A stretch of DNA of 22,491 nt, taken from CAYFJO01 sp964343305. GTDB lineage: Bacteria; Planctomycetota; Planctomycetia; Pirellulales; Pirellulaceae. Both the position numbers and the translations under genes were made by a program. The first letter of the stretch is position 1. Each line of letters begins with the position of its first letter. Positions 1 through 7,832 of this stretch are shown one piece after another. The stretch covers positions 1-22,491 of the forward strand of contig CAYFJO010000157.1 of the NCBI GenBank assembly GCA_964343305.1. The letters run 5' to 3'. The notes beneath the pieces were generated by a model, which was not told the DNA's origin, made no database searches, and saw nothing but the letters and a program-made list of their open reading frames with translations.

Positions 1-2
1 GG

Positions 3-674
3 TTCGTTTGGGTCTTCGCCAACATGGAAGAAGTGGCTTACATATACAGCGAAACACGAGAGGCTGACCTGCCGCTGGCATTGCTCAAGAACTTCACAGG
101 CGTGTTGGTCTCGGATTTCTACGCAGCTTACGACGGAATTCAATGCCCTCAGCAAAGGTGCCTAATTCACCTTATCCGGGACTTGAACGACGCAGTCTTG
201 AAGCATCCTTTTGACGAGGAATTGAAAGGTCTGGTGAAACGCTTTGTCGAATTGTTGAAACCAATGGTTGAGACAATTGATCGTCGCGGCCTAAAGCGTC
301 ATTTCCTGAAGAAGCATCTGGTAGCCGTTGATCGCTTTTACCGAGACCTTTCAAAGAACGACTTTAAGAGCGAGCCCGCAGCGAAGTGGAAAAAACGTTT
401 TGAGAAAAATCGCGACAAGCTCTTTACGTTTCTGACGCACGACGGTGTGCCGTGGAATAATAATAATGCTGAGCACGCCATCAAAGCGTTTGCGATGCTT
501 CGGCACATCATCGGGGGTGTGACTACCGAGAAAGGCATTCGTGAATACTTAGTTCTGCTCAGCATTTGCCAGACGTGCAAGTACAAGGAACTGGACTTTT
601 TAGATTTCCTAAGGTCTGGCGAGCAAAGAATTGACGCGTTTGCACGTTCGAAGTTTGGACGGCGAAAACATTAG
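3..674 (+). CDS. IS66-family transposase, C-terminal part (cut by window edge)
   Basis: DDE transposase fragment. The reading frame is open from base 3, before the first ATG at 24, and reads FVWVFANMEEV, which matches the start of the IS66 catalytic domain, so the gene begins left of the window. Family hallmarks are VSDFYAAYDGIQ (second catalytic Asp region), a CLIHLIRDLND stretch, and PWNNNNAEHAIKAF, which carries the catalytic Glu and is followed by IIGG. The stop at 672-674 lies 28 bp from the hypD stop, so the two genes are convergent. No frameshift is visible in the part present. Whether the element is complete, with its IS66 accessory ORFs and inverted repeats, cannot be told. Family assignment is firm; activity is unknown. 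Confidence 0.85.
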   Translation, partial: FVWVFANMEEVAYIYSETREADLPLALLKNFTGVLVSDFYAAYDGIQCPQQRCLIHLIRDLNDAVLKHPFDEELKGLVKRFVELLKPMVETIDRRGLKRHFLKKHLVAVDRFYRDLSKNDFKSEPAAKWKKRFEKNRDKLFTFLTHDGVPWNNNNAEHAIKAFAMLRHIIGGVTTEKGIREYLVLLSICQTCKYKELDFLDFLRSGEQRIDAFARSKFGRRKH

Positions 675-702
675 GGAACGCCCTGACAAAGGGGCGGAAA
701 AA

Positions 703-1800
703 CTACGAAACGAGTCGTTTTCTGTACTTGTACGCTGCGGCACACGCACCTTCCGACGAGACCATGCACGCGCCAAGCGGTGTTTCAGGCGTGCAGGCCG
801 TGCCGAAAACTTTGCAATCATGAGGCTGCTTTGCTCCGCGGAGCACGTCGCCGCAGATGCAAGCCGGATGGTCAACGACCGGAAGTGCCGTCACGTCGGG
901 AAATCGTCGCTGGGCGTCGTAGTTGGCGAATTTCTCCCGGATTCGCAGTCCACTTTGGGGAATCCAACCCAAACCTCGCCACTCCAGGTCGCACGGTTCG
1001 AACACCTCTTCCAACACCGACAGCGCCTGTGCGTTGCCTTCCTCGCGGACCGAGCGAGTGTACTGGTTTTCAACCTCGGCGCGCCCGTCACGAAGTTGAC
1101 GCAGCACCATCAGAAAACTCTGCAACAGGTCGACCGGCTCAAAGCCGCTTACGACGACCGGCCGGCCGTAATCTCGCACGATGAACTCGTATGGCCGCGT
1201 ACCAATGATGGTGCTCACGTGTCCTGGCCCGACGAAGCCGTCGATGCGCACGTCCGGTGCATCGAGAACGGCTTTCATGGCAGGAGCGACCAAAACGTGG
1301 TTCGAGACCAACGAGAAGTTTTCGACACCCTGACGGTGCGCTCGCAACAACGCCATCGCGTTCGCCGGAGCGGTCGTTTCAAAACCGATCGCGAAAAAGA
1401 CGACTTCTCTGTCAGGTTCTTCCTGCGCGATCACAAGTGCATCGAGTGGCGAATAGACGATCCGCACGTCGGCTCCGCGAGCCCTTTCTTCGAGCAAGCT
1501 TGATTTCGAACCCGGCACGCGCAGCATGTCGCCGTAAGACACCAGCGTCACATCTGGCCGTTGTGCTAAACCGATTGCCTGATCGATTTTTCCAATCGGT
1601 GTGACGCACACTGGACAGCCAGGTCCGTGGAGCGCCGTCAACTGAGGCGGAAATAAGTCGTTCAAACCGTACTTGAATATCGCATGCGTGTGACCACCGC
1701 AAACTTCCATCACCTGCACAGGCCGATCGACCACGGTCGCCATTTCGTCGGCGATCGCGCGAGCAACTTTGTCGCGGCGGAATTCGTCGATGTAGCGCAT
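703..1800 (-). CDS. hypD: HypD, [NiFe] hydrogenase Fe(CN)2CO assembly protein
   Basis: HypD works with HypC as the scaffold on which the Fe(CN)2CO unit of the NiFe site is assembled in the cytoplasm. At 365 aa it has full family length. Visible motifs: CGGHTH (Cys34), GPGCPVC (Cys62, Cys65), a VGPGHVS segment, and a Cys-rich C terminus running from HPACICGDV through KVFGTACTP to SSEGAC, which binds the [4Fe-4S] cluster. It is the last gene of the hydrogenase cluster in this window. A solo palindrome (1814-1840) separates it from hypC. Its stop faces an IS66 transposase 28 bp away, and the final few residues after YKY could mark an insertion junction. hypE, which often follows hypD, is not present. 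Confidence 0.97.
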   Translation of the reverse strand: MRYIDEFRRDKVARAIADEMATVVDRPVQVMEVCGGHTHAIFKYGLNDLFPPQLTALHGPGCPVCVTPIGKIDQAIGLAQRPDVTLVSYGDMLRVPGSKSSLLEERARGADVRIVYSPLDALVIAQEEPDREVVFFAIGFETTAPANAMALLRAHRQGVENFSLVSNHVLVAPAMKAVLDAPDVRIDGFVGPGHVSTIIGTRPYEFIVRDYGRPVVVSGFEPVDLLQSFLMVLRQLRDGRAEVENQYTRSVREEGNAQALSVLEEVFEPCDLEWRGLGWIPQSGLRIREKFANYDAQRRFPDVTALPVVDHPACICGDVLRGAKQPHDCKVFGTACTPETPLGACMVSSEGACAAAYKYRKRLVS

Positions 1801-1813
1801 GGTTGGGCCTCTC

Positions 1814-1840
1814 TGTGGGACGGTTTCTTAAACCGTCCTA
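1814..1840. repeat. Solo GGACGGTTT palindrome (repeat family, locus 1)
   Basis: Inverted repeat with arms GGACGGTTT and AAACCGTCC around a short loop. It matches the left half of the 50-bp elements found elsewhere in the cluster. Its right edge (CCGTCCTA) supplies the TAG stop codon of hypC on the minus strand. It fills most of the hypD-hypC gap. Confidence 0.85.
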
Positions 1841-2074
1841 GGTGTCAGGCTCTTGCATTTCGTCAGCCAATTCGTCCAACAATGATAATGTCTTTTGTGC
1901 TTCCACTTCGTCTAACCGCTGGATTGCGAAACCGACGTGGACGATGACGTAATCGCCGACCTTGGTATCCGGAACCAGATCGAGCGAAATCTTCCGCGCG
2001 ACTTGGGAAAGTTCGACGGTCGCCATCTGATCGTCGTCAATTGCCACAACTTGAGTTGGAACGGCCAGGCACAT
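1838..2074 (-). CDS. hypC: HypC/HupF hydrogenase maturation chaperone
   Basis: Small chaperone that binds HypD and the large-subunit precursor during insertion of the Fe(CN)2CO group. It is 78 aa and begins MCLAVP, with the essential Cys2 exposed after Met removal, followed by the family pattern KVGDYVIVHVGFAIQRLD. The start is fixed by this N terminus. The TAG stop lies in the palindromic repeat at 1814-1840, so the present C terminus (EPDT) may have been set by repeat insertion. It sits between hypB and hypD, as is usual. Confidence 0.96.
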   Translation of the reverse strand: MCLAVPTQVVAIDDDQMATVELSQVARKISLDLVPDTKVGDYVIVHVGFAIQRLDEVEAQKTLSLLDELADEMQEPDT

Positions 2075-2086
2075 TGCGAATTCCTC

Positions 2087-2163
2087 GTAGGACGGATTGC
2101 CAATCCATCCATCCAGCGCTACGACACGACATCGGCTTCGGACGGATGGGCAATCCGTCCTAG
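2087..2163. repeat. Long-form double palindrome (repeat family, locus 2)
   Basis: Two GGACGGATT/AATCCGTCC palindromes separated by about 25 bp of unrelated sequence, with GTAGGACGG at the left outer edge and CCGTCCTAG at the right. The right palindrome lies inside the 3' end of hypB and encodes LGRIAHPS. The left one lies in the hypB-hypC gap and shows small expansions (ATCCATCCATCC). It has the same architecture as loci at 10088-10157 and 11681-11751. Confidence 0.85.
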
Positions 2164-2817
2164 AACTTCACGCCGCTTGCTTTCCAAAAACTCACACCAC
2201 CCGTCCATGCCTTCACTCGTCAGCGCACACACAGGTAAGATTGTCAAATCGGGTTGAACCGCCAATGCGTCTTCGGTCGCGCGTTCAACTGAGAACGGAA
2301 CGTGCGGCAACAAATCCAGCTTGCTGATCACAACGACCTGGCTGGTGCGAAACGCCTTGGGATACTTGCCGGGTTTGTCGTCACCTTCTGTGGTGCTCAG
2401 CACGATCACGCGAACGTGTTCGCCCAATTCGTGAGAGGCGGGGCAGATCAGATTACCCACGTCTTCAATGAACAAAAAATCGAAGGATCGGTCGCCCAAT
2501 TCGGGCAACGCGCGCTCGACCAGCGGCAACTCAAGGTGGCACGCTCCGCCGGTAGTGATCTGTTTCGTCGGGGCGAACGGAGCCAGCCTTTCGGCGTCAC
2601 GTTCCGTTTCCACGTCGCCAACAAGCACTCCGACCGAATAGTCATTGCCTAGACGCTGGGCCGTCTTTTCCAATAACGTAGTCTTTCCAGCACCCGGTGA
2701 AGAAAGCAACCGCACGATGAACGTGCCTTGGCTTTCCGTTTCTCGACGAAACCGTGCGGCTGCCGCTCGCCGTTGAGCTCGGATGTCTTGATTCACATCG
2801 ATTGTTTGTTGAGTCAT
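2119..2817 (-). CDS. hypB: HypB, GTPase for nickel insertion into hydrogenase
   Basis: GTPase that works with HypA to deliver Ni to the hydrogenase large subunit. It is 232 aa. Walker A is SPGAGKTT (residues 40-47). The metal-site motif GGACHLE holds Cys93 and His94, and CPASHE gives Cys125 and His129. The guanine-specificity motif reads SKLD (165-168) rather than the common NKxD. The N terminus lacks both the His-rich Ni-storage stretch and the CxxCGC motif seen in some HypB proteins. The last residues, from Leu219 to the stop, read LGRIAHPSEADVVS; the first eight of these come from the palindromic repeat at 2087-2163, so the tail appears acquired. It lies between hypA and hypC. Confidence 0.96.
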   Translation of the reverse strand: MTQQTIDVNQDIRAQRRAAAARFRRETESQGTFIVRLLSSPGAGKTTLLEKTAQRLGNDYSVGVLVGDVETERDAERLAPFAPTKQITTGGACHLELPLVERALPELGDRSFDFLFIEDVGNLICPASHELGEHVRVIVLSTTEGDDKPGKYPKAFRTSQVVVISKLDLLPHVPFSVERATEDALAVQPDLTILPVCALTSEGMDGWCEFLESKRREVLGRIAHPSEADVVS

Positions 2818-2833
2818 GGCCTCGCTCCTCTTT

Positions 2834-2883
2834 TGTAGGACGGTTTTTCAAACCGTCCCCGACGGATTGGAAATCCGTCCTAC
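2834..2883. repeat. Short-form double palindrome (repeat family, locus 3)
   Basis: Fifty-bp element made of palindrome A (GGACGGTTT/AAACCGTCC) then palindrome B (GACGGATT/AATCCGTC), with outer ends TGTAGGACGG and CCGTCCTAC. It overlaps the 3' end of hypA and supplies its last residues and TGA stop. It has the same orientation relative to transcription as the loci at 8447, 12652 and 16116. Confidence 0.9.
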
Positions 2884-3234
2884 ATCTTCTTCTTGCTCCA
2901 TCATGATACTTTCCAAAACCAAGCCCTCCCCGCTGAGAACTGTCACATCGCGGCTTCTGCACTCCAGGCACTCGAAACGAAATCGTTTAATCGCAAAGTC
3001 CGAACCACAATGTTCGCAGTTAGCCCGCAGTGGTTCGCACGTCATTTGTAACTCGGCTCCGCGCATCGGTGTCTCTTCGATCAACATCTCATAGGCGTTG
3101 CGGAACAAATCGGGCTCGACACCGGAAAACTCGCCGACGCTCACGCGAATCGACACAACACTCCCGGCGTTTTGCTCGCGCCGGATCGTGTCGACTTGTT
3201 CGAGCAAGGTAGTCACCAATGAGAATTCATGCAT
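2848..3234 (-). CDS. hypA: HypA, hydrogenase nickel metallochaperone
   Basis: Ni-binding and Zn-binding chaperone that partners HypB. It starts MHEFSL, with His2 as the Ni ligand. The zinc site is two CxxC pairs, CEHC (Cys73, Cys76) and CLEC (Cys89, Cys92). At 128 aa it is about ten residues longer than typical HypA. The extra tail DVGRISNPSGTV (117-128) is encoded by the palindromic repeat at 2834-2883, which also gives the TGA stop. The native protein probably ended near MMEQEE. It lies 9 bp downstream of the maturation protease. Confidence 0.96.
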   Translation of the reverse strand: MHEFSLVTTLLEQVDTIRREQNAGSVVSIRVSVGEFSGVEPDLFRNAYEMLIEETPMRGAELQMTCEPLRANCEHCGSDFAIKRFRFECLECRSRDVTVLSGEGLVLESIMMEQEEDVGRISNPSGTV

Positions 3235-3243
3235 CGAGATCGG

Positions 3244-3771
3244 TCACGAAGGAGTGGATTCATTCATTTTTGCGGAAGCCAAGACGTTGGACAACAGTGC
3301 TGCTAGTTCCAGGACGGTTTTCTGCACAGGTTGACTCAATCTTTCTTGTGCGACGATCCTTTCTGGCTCGATAGCGATGACGTGGATGCAAGCGTTAGTT
3401 CTCGCCTTTAGGTACTCGCTCAGCGTGCTCAGGGAACCAGCATGCGTGGAAACGGCGACAGTATCTATCGCCGACGCATCAATCAGGCGACACTCTCCCG
3501 GAACACCACCAAAGGCAACCGCATCCACGATCAACACGGTGTCTGGATTCGTCCGCGCGATTGTCTCTAGATAGTTCTCCGGTGCGATTCCTGCGTCCAA
3601 CCACACGCCCGGCGCGTCAGGATGACGTGCATCAATCAATCGAGGGCCGGCTCCGTCATCACCGCGCTGGCGGTTTCCCACGCCCACGATGCAGACGCGA
3701 CCCCTAAGCAATTCGCGCAACCGTGCCTCCATGTATTGGTCAAGCGACGTTATGTTGCTTGTCATATTCAT
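3244..3771 (-). CDS. HycI-like hydrogenase maturation endopeptidase (peptidase M52)
   Basis: Nickel-dependent endopeptidase that clips the C-terminal extension of the hydrogenase large subunit after metal insertion. It is 175 aa. Motif GVGNRQRGDDGAGP (residues 30-43) supplies the first acidic Ni contact (Asp39), LIVDAVAFGG the second (Asp83), and THAGSLS the His (His110), matching the HybD/HycI triad. The ATG at 3771 overlaps the TGA stop of the upstream ferredoxin by one base (TGATG), which sets the start; a second ATG at 3765 is possible. A longer frame extending upstream overlaps the ferredoxin and is not credible. Its presence fits a large subunit needing processing, although the large subunit here has only a modest tail after its last CxxC. 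Confidence 0.9.
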   Translation of the reverse strand: MNMTSNITSLDQYMEARLRELLRGRVCIVGVGNRQRGDDGAGPRLIDARHPDAPGVWLDAGIAPENYLETIARTNPDTVLIVDAVAFGGVPGECRLIDASAIDTVAVSTHAGSLSTLSEYLKARTNACIHVIAIEPERIVAQERLSQPVQKTVLELAALLSNVLASAKMNESTPS

Positions 3772-4409
3772 CACGCATTGAGGGCGGTTGCTCGCCGGCA
3801 CTTCGGACATTGAATGCGGAGACGATCGGCGCGCTGGACGATTGCTCTTTCGGTCTTGACTGGTTCGCCGACCACGGACAGATCCCGGCCAGCCATCAGC
3901 ATCAGCGTCGGGTTTGTAAATGCCAGCGGACCAAGTCGGCGGACTAGCCAACGCAACTGGTCGACCGGGGCGAGGAGTTCGCCACAGACTTCGCACAGCA
4001 GCAGTTCCTTCTCCACGCGCTCTTCAAAGTCTTCCGGCTTGAAGCCGACTGCGAGGTACTCGTTCGTCATTTGAATTCCTGTACCCGCGGGACAGTAACG
4101 TTCGCATTGTCCACACCAGATGCAGGCATCGACGTGTTGGACCAAAGTACGTTTGGGCGGATCGGCCTGTTCATCGTCGATCACATCGATGCATTTTGAC
4201 GGGCAGACTTCAGCGCACGCTCCGCATCCGATGCAGGCAGCAGCGTCGAACCGTACACGACCGCGGAAACTTGGCGGCGGTTCGTACGGTACATTTGGAT
4301 AGTCAGTCGTGTAGGGTCGCGAAAAGATGGCCCGCAATGCCTGCAACAAAACGCGAGGTTGCAGCAGAGCGGGCAGCTTTAGCCAATGTTTTTTCTTTTT
4401 CGCGTCCAT
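3771..4409 (-). CDS. HycF/HyfH/NuoI-like 2x[4Fe-4S] ferredoxin subunit with C-terminal Cys pairs
   Basis: Peripheral iron-sulfur subunit that passes electrons to the small subunit of a group 4 hydrogenase. It is 212 aa from ATG 4409. Two ferredoxin motifs are seen: Cys59, 62, 65, 69 (CIGCGACAEVCP) and Cys96, 99, 102, 106 (CIWCGQCERYCP). A C-terminal extension adds CEVC (139, 142) and CPKC (201, 204), likely a zinc ribbon, as in HycF/HyfH. The N terminus is basic (KKKK) and amphipathic, fitting membrane contact. A GTG at 4412 overlaps the mrpG stop (GTGA) and is an alternative start three bases earlier. Its place after the Mrp genes, away from the NuoB/C/D/H genes, is unusual. Confidence 0.9.
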   Translation of the reverse strand: MDAKKKKHWLKLPALLQPRVLLQALRAIFSRPYTTDYPNVPYEPPPSFRGRVRFDAAACIGCGACAEVCPSKCIDVIDDEQADPPKRTLVQHVDACIWCGQCERYCPAGTGIQMTNEYLAVGFKPEDFEERVEKELLLCEVCGELLAPVDQLRWLVRRLGPLAFTNPTLMLMAGRDLSVVGEPVKTERAIVQRADRLRIQCPKCRRATALNA

Positions 4410-4741
4410 CACCTGGCCTCTTCTTCAAATTGGTCGACGACGCTCTCGTCCCACATTTTGACGCCGGTGTGACGTGCGGCGCGGGCAAGTGCATGTGCTG
4501 CCGTCGGCGACGTGATCAAAATGAACACCGCGCAAAGAAAAGATTTCAGCCGAGTCGGTGCGGTGTCGGCCATTACGATGGTGCCGATCAGGATCAGACA
4601 GACACCGAGCGTCACGCACTTGGTGCCCGCCTGCAGCCGGTTGTACACATCGGGAAAACGCACCATGCCGATGCAGCCGAGCAGGTTGAACGCAATGCCC
4701 AGGGCAATGATCACAAGTCCGATGTAGTCAATCGTTGTCAT
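4409..4741 (-). CDS. mrpG: MrpG/MnhG/MbhC-like antiporter subunit
   Basis: Small membrane subunit of Mrp-type Na+/H+ antiporter modules. It is 110 aa with three hydrophobic segments. The family signature MVRFPDVYNRLQAGTKCVTLG follows the first one, and TAHALARAA lies near the third. GGAAGGA lies six to eight bases before the ATG at 4741. The start overlaps the end of mrpF by 14 bp, and the TGA stop overlaps the next gene. In this cluster it would be part of the ion-translocating arm attached to the hydrogenase. Confidence 0.93.
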   Translation of the reverse strand: MTTIDYIGLVIIALGIAFNLLGCIGMVRFPDVYNRLQAGTKCVTLGVCLILIGTIVMADTAPTRLKSFLCAVFILITSPTAAHALARAARHTGVKMWDESVVDQFEEEAR

Positions 4742-4997
4742 GTTGTCCTTCCAAATGCTTGGCCAGCGCGAGCGTGCCGATGAAGCTGATCAGCGCCCAA
4801 ACCAGCGCCACGTTCATGATGTAGTCCTTCCCCGTCGACAGCGTCAGCAACGCACAAAACCCGACGACCACCGTTCCCAGAATGTCGATGCCGACTGTCC
4901 GGTCTGGGGCCGTTGGTCCGCGGGCGATGCGATACAGGCACATCGCACAACACACCAGTAGGATCGACGTGAATACTGCAAACGCTGTTCCAGGCAT
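4728..4997 (-). CDS. mrpF: MrpF/MnhF/MbhB-like antiporter subunit
   Basis: Small membrane subunit of the Mrp module with three predicted helices. The conserved segment YRIARGPTAPDRTVGIDILG is diagnostic, and Asp in that motif is conserved across MrpF. The ATG at 4997 gives 89 aa, the usual length, and has a GAAGG upstream. A TTG at 5018 would add seven residues and overlap mrpE, and is less likely. It lies between mrpE and mrpG in the standard order. Confidence 0.92.
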   Translation of the reverse strand: MPGTAFAVFTSILLVCCAMCLYRIARGPTAPDRTVGIDILGTVVVGFCALLTLSTGKDYIMNVALVWALISFIGTLALAKHLEGQHDND

Positions 4998-5010
4998 TCG
5001 TTCTGCACCT

Positions 5011-5517
5011 TCATTCAAAAATTCTTTCGAGATACCATTCGAACCGGCCGATGATCTCGCGGGCCGCCTCTTCCTCGTCTTCGGACCGGACGTAGATCCA
5101 GTGCACCAGCATCGTGCCGTCTTCCCAGATGTCTAACGTCAACGTACCGGGACAGAGCGTAATCGAGTTGCCGAGGATCGTGCGGGCTGCGGGCCGGCGG
5201 AGCTTCGTTTTCACTCGGACGATACCAGGACGGATTGGCATTGCCGGGTGCAGGACGCGATAGGCCACTTCCAGATTCGCTTTGACGATGTTGGCCGCCA
5301 GAACGAACATGTATGCGATCGCCCAGCCGTATCGTTGTGGTTCAAGCCAACGGGCGGTTCGCTCCGCGGGCAACTCGCCCATCGTCCAAGTGACCAACAC
5401 GGCCACTGCCAAACCCACTCCAACATCTTGCAGGTAAGTCGTGCCTGGTAACTCGGCTGTCCAGGTCAACATGATCCAGAACAACAACAGCAGGACAAAC
5501 AACACTATTCGGTTCAT
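5011..5517 (-). CDS. mrpE: MrpE/MnhE/MbhA-like antiporter subunit
   Basis: MrpE family membrane subunit, 168 aa. It has two hydrophobic segments at the N terminus and a third near residues 65-80, then a soluble C-terminal domain with the family hallmark NSITLCPGTLTLDI and a following VHWIYV strand. The ATG at 5517 is preceded by GGAAGGAGTGAAG, a strong ribosome binding site with a five-base gap. A GTG two codons earlier (5523) is a weaker choice. It begins 13 bp after mrpD. Confidence 0.94.
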   Translation of the reverse strand: MNRIVLFVLLLLFWIMLTWTAELPGTTYLQDVGVGLAVAVLVTWTMGELPAERTARWLEPQRYGWAIAYMFVLAANIVKANLEVAYRVLHPAMPIRPGIVRVKTKLRRPAARTILGNSITLCPGTLTLDIWEDGTMLVHWIYVRSEDEEEAAREIIGRFEWYLERIFE

Positions 5518-5530
5518 CTTCACTCCTTCC

Positions 5531-7012
5531 TCACCAGAGCTCGGTTCCTTTCATCAAGACTTCCGCGGCTGGCCCCACCAGGATCGGATGTTCGAGCCCC
5601 GTTACGGCCAACAGTGACAAAGCCAAGCAACCAACCGCCAGAAAAACCATCGACACTACCATGAAGATGGGTTCCGGAATGCGCTTTGAATCGACGTCGG
5701 CCGAGGAACCTTCCTCTATCGCAGCATCACTCGAATAGAAAGCTTCTTTCAGTACTCGCAATTGATACACAAGCGTGACGATGCTCATGAAGACTGCTGC
5801 GATGGCCCAACCCGTGTGGTTGGCTTGGATGGCGGCAAAAACGATGATCAACTTGCTCCAGAATCCGTTGAACGGCGGGATGCCCGCCACGGCCAGCGAG
5901 CCCACCATGCTGGTCGCCGCGGTGATCGGGATCACTCGGCCCAATCCGTGCATTTTACGAAGATCGCGCGTGCCAGCGGCAATTTCCACTTGGCCACTGT
6001 TTAAAAACAGTAGCGGTTTGAACACAGCGTGATTGACAAAGTGAAACAGTGCGCCAACGATTCCCCACGTTGTTCCAAAGCCAAGCGCGAGCACGATTAG
6101 GCCAACTTGGCCGATGCTGCTGTAAGCAAACAGCCGCTTGATGTCCCATTGTCCAAGGGCAAGCAGCCCGCCAACGACCATCGTGATCCCGCCGAGCCAT
6201 CGCAAGAGCAACAGCAAGTCATCGGTCATTCCGAACACGTTGAACAACAGCCGAGCCAACACATACACGCCGACCACTTTGCTCACGGTCCCCGAAAGCA
6301 GAGCCGAAATCGGAGCTGGTGCCGCCGGATAGGCATCGGGAAGCCAGGCATGGAACGGCACCATCGCGGCTTTCACACCGAAGCCGCAAACAAACAGCGC
6401 CAGGGCAAACTGAAGCGGTGCAGTCGCGGTCGATTCAGTGAAGCGACTTGCCAGGTGGCTCATGTTCAACGTGCCGGTGATGCCATAAATCAGACCGATC
6501 GCAAAGAGGATCAAGGAAGACGAAATGCCGCCGAACACCGCGTATTTAAACGACGCTTCGTAGTCCTCGTCTTCGCCGCCGAACGCGACCAGTGCGTACG
6601 ACGCGATGGTGGCGATTTCCATGAAGACGTAGAGGTTGAACAGGTCGGCGGTCAGCACGACACCGTTCATCCCAGCGACCAGGAATAGCATCAGGCTGTA
6701 GTACCGATAGCGGTCGGTGAATCTTTGCAGGTAAGCAATTGAATAGAGACCAACGGTCAAACCTAGGCTGCTGATTGTGAGCAGCATCAAAGTCGCAAGA
6801 CCATCGACCCGCAAATCAACTCCATTCGGTGTAGGCCAGGCACCCATGTGATAGGTGATCTCATGACCTCGCAGGAAAAGGCTCAGAATGACGAGACCGC
6901 ACAGCGTGAGATTGCTGACCATATCGACGAGAATTGGTTTGCGGATGGCGAGTGGAATCAGAAACGCCACTCCCAGTGGAATCGCAACCAATAATGGAAC
7001 GAGGTCGTTCAT
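5531..7012 (-). CDS. mrpD: MrpD/MnhD/MbhH-like proton-translocating antiporter subunit
   Basis: Integral membrane subunit of the NADH-Q/Mrp antiporter superfamily (Proton_antipo_M), 493 aa with about 14 helices. Ion-pathway residues are intact: TM5 Glu132 in LYVFMEIATIASY, Lys214 in FGVKAAMVPFHAWLPDA, and Lys245 in SGTVSKVVGVY, plus GIPPFNGFWSK near residue 390. The ATG at 7012 overlaps the mrpC stop (ATGA), implying translational coupling. This is the canonical ion-pumping subunit of the complex. A second antiporter-like protein is encoded at 8505-10439, so the complex probably has two channels, as in Mrp (A and D) or the MBS complex. Confidence 0.96.
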   Translation of the reverse strand: MNDLVPLLVAIPLGVAFLIPLAIRKPILVDMVSNLTLCGLVILSLFLRGHEITYHMGAWPTPNGVDLRVDGLATLMLLTISSLGLTVGLYSIAYLQRFTDRYRYYSLMLFLVAGMNGVVLTADLFNLYVFMEIATIASYALVAFGGEDEDYEASFKYAVFGGISSSLILFAIGLIYGITGTLNMSHLASRFTESTATAPLQFALALFVCGFGVKAAMVPFHAWLPDAYPAAPAPISALLSGTVSKVVGVYVLARLLFNVFGMTDDLLLLLRWLGGITMVVGGLLALGQWDIKRLFAYSSIGQVGLIVLALGFGTTWGIVGALFHFVNHAVFKPLLFLNSGQVEIAAGTRDLRKMHGLGRVIPITAATSMVGSLAVAGIPPFNGFWSKLIIVFAAIQANHTGWAIAAVFMSIVTLVYQLRVLKEAFYSSDAAIEEGSSADVDSKRIPEPIFMVVSMVFLAVGCLALSLLAVTGLEHPILVGPAAEVLMKGTELW

Positions 7013-7356
7013 CCCTTCAACCTTTTCATCTCGCTAATGTCAAACGTGCCATATCGCTCGTGCAACCGAATGGACAACGCGACCATCAGCGCCAGCACAC
7101 CAAGGCCAATGACGATCGACGTCAGCACCAAGGCCTGTGGCAACGGATCGACCGACTGGCGCACCCACTCCGCCTCGTTCATTCCTCGTTCGGCGATGGG
7201 CGGCACGCCACCGGGGCGGTATGACTGCAGGACCAGGAACAAATGGATCCCGAATTCAATGACCAATAGGCTGATAATGATCTTCACGATGTTGCGCTGG
7301 GCCAGAACGCCGTATAGACCGATCAGGATGAGCACGAAACACAACGTATAAATCAC
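7009..7356 (-). CDS. mrpC: MrpC/MnhC/MbhG/NuoK-like subunit
   Basis: NuoK-like membrane subunit, 115 aa with three helices. The pattern IISLLVIEFGIHLFLV carries the conserved membrane Glu, and DPLPQALVLTSIVIGLG is the family signature. I chose the GTG at 7356 because it overlaps the mrpB TGA as GTGA, has GGAG seven bases upstream, and gives the expected MrpC length. Much longer upstream extension of the frame runs antisense-free through mrpB in another frame and is not real. It should sit at the junction between antiporter subunits. Confidence 0.94.
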   Translation of the reverse strand: MIYTLCFVLILIGLYGVLAQRNIVKIIISLLVIEFGIHLFLVLQSYRPGGVPPIAERGMNEAEWVRQSVDPLPQALVLTSIVIGLGVLALMVALSIRLHERYGTFDISEMKRLKG

Positions 7357-7832
7357 GACTGCTCTCCTTCGCCGTTCGGCTTCGAAAACACGTGAATTGC
7401 CGTCAAAACTACAAAGACTAAATACAGCGAGCTGCTCACCTTCAGCCCGATCCCAATGTTGCAGGCCGGAATGATGCCGCTGCTGAACAGCGTGAAATGG
7501 GCGGACTGGTCCGTCGTCCACACGTTGACGAAAAACGTTCCCGCCAACACGAGTCCCAGGCCAGCCATGACCAGGAAGATAAGTACGCCCGCGCTGTCCC
7601 ACGTCGAGGCCGCTTTGCGCGAAAACGTCTTTAATCCGACCGCTTCTCCTTCGGCCAACATGATCAACACAAAGGCACTCGCAGCGATCACACCACCGGC
7701 AAATCCGCCACCGGGTGTTAAATGTCCGTACAGAATGATGTGAATTCCGTAGAGCAGGATGAACGCTTTTAGCCAACTGCACACGGTTTTTACAATCAGG
7801 CTCATGCCTTCGTTGGATCGAGGTTGATTCAT
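7353..7832 (-). CDS. mrpB: MrpB/MnhB/MbhF-like subunit
   Basis: Membrane subunit of Mrp modules, 159 aa with four hydrophobic segments. The diagnostic motif is YGHLTPGGGFAGGVIAA. A later IGIGLKVSSSLYLVF segment also fits the family. The ATG at 7832 overlaps the upstream stop as ATGA; a Met at residue 10 is a possible alternative start. It follows the MbhD/MbhE-like protein, which is the same order as MrpA C terminus then MrpB. Confidence 0.94.
   Translation of the reverse strand: MNQPRSNEGMSLIVKTVCSWLKAFILLYGIHIILYGHLTPGGGFAGGVIAASAFVLIMLAEGEAVGLKTFSRKAASTWDSAGVLIFLVMAGLGLVLAGTFFVNVWTTDQSAHFTLFSSGIIPACNIGIGLKVSSSLYLVFVVLTAIHVFSKPNGEGEQS

Noticed and set aside
679..696. CGCCC/GGGCG hairpin between the transposase and hypD as a terminator
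   Set aside because: Only a five-base stem, and neither strand has a T-run after it.
631..1503. Long + strand open frame antisense to hypD
   Set aside because: It is Arg/His-rich with no recognisable domain and lies entirely opposite a clear, full-length HypD.
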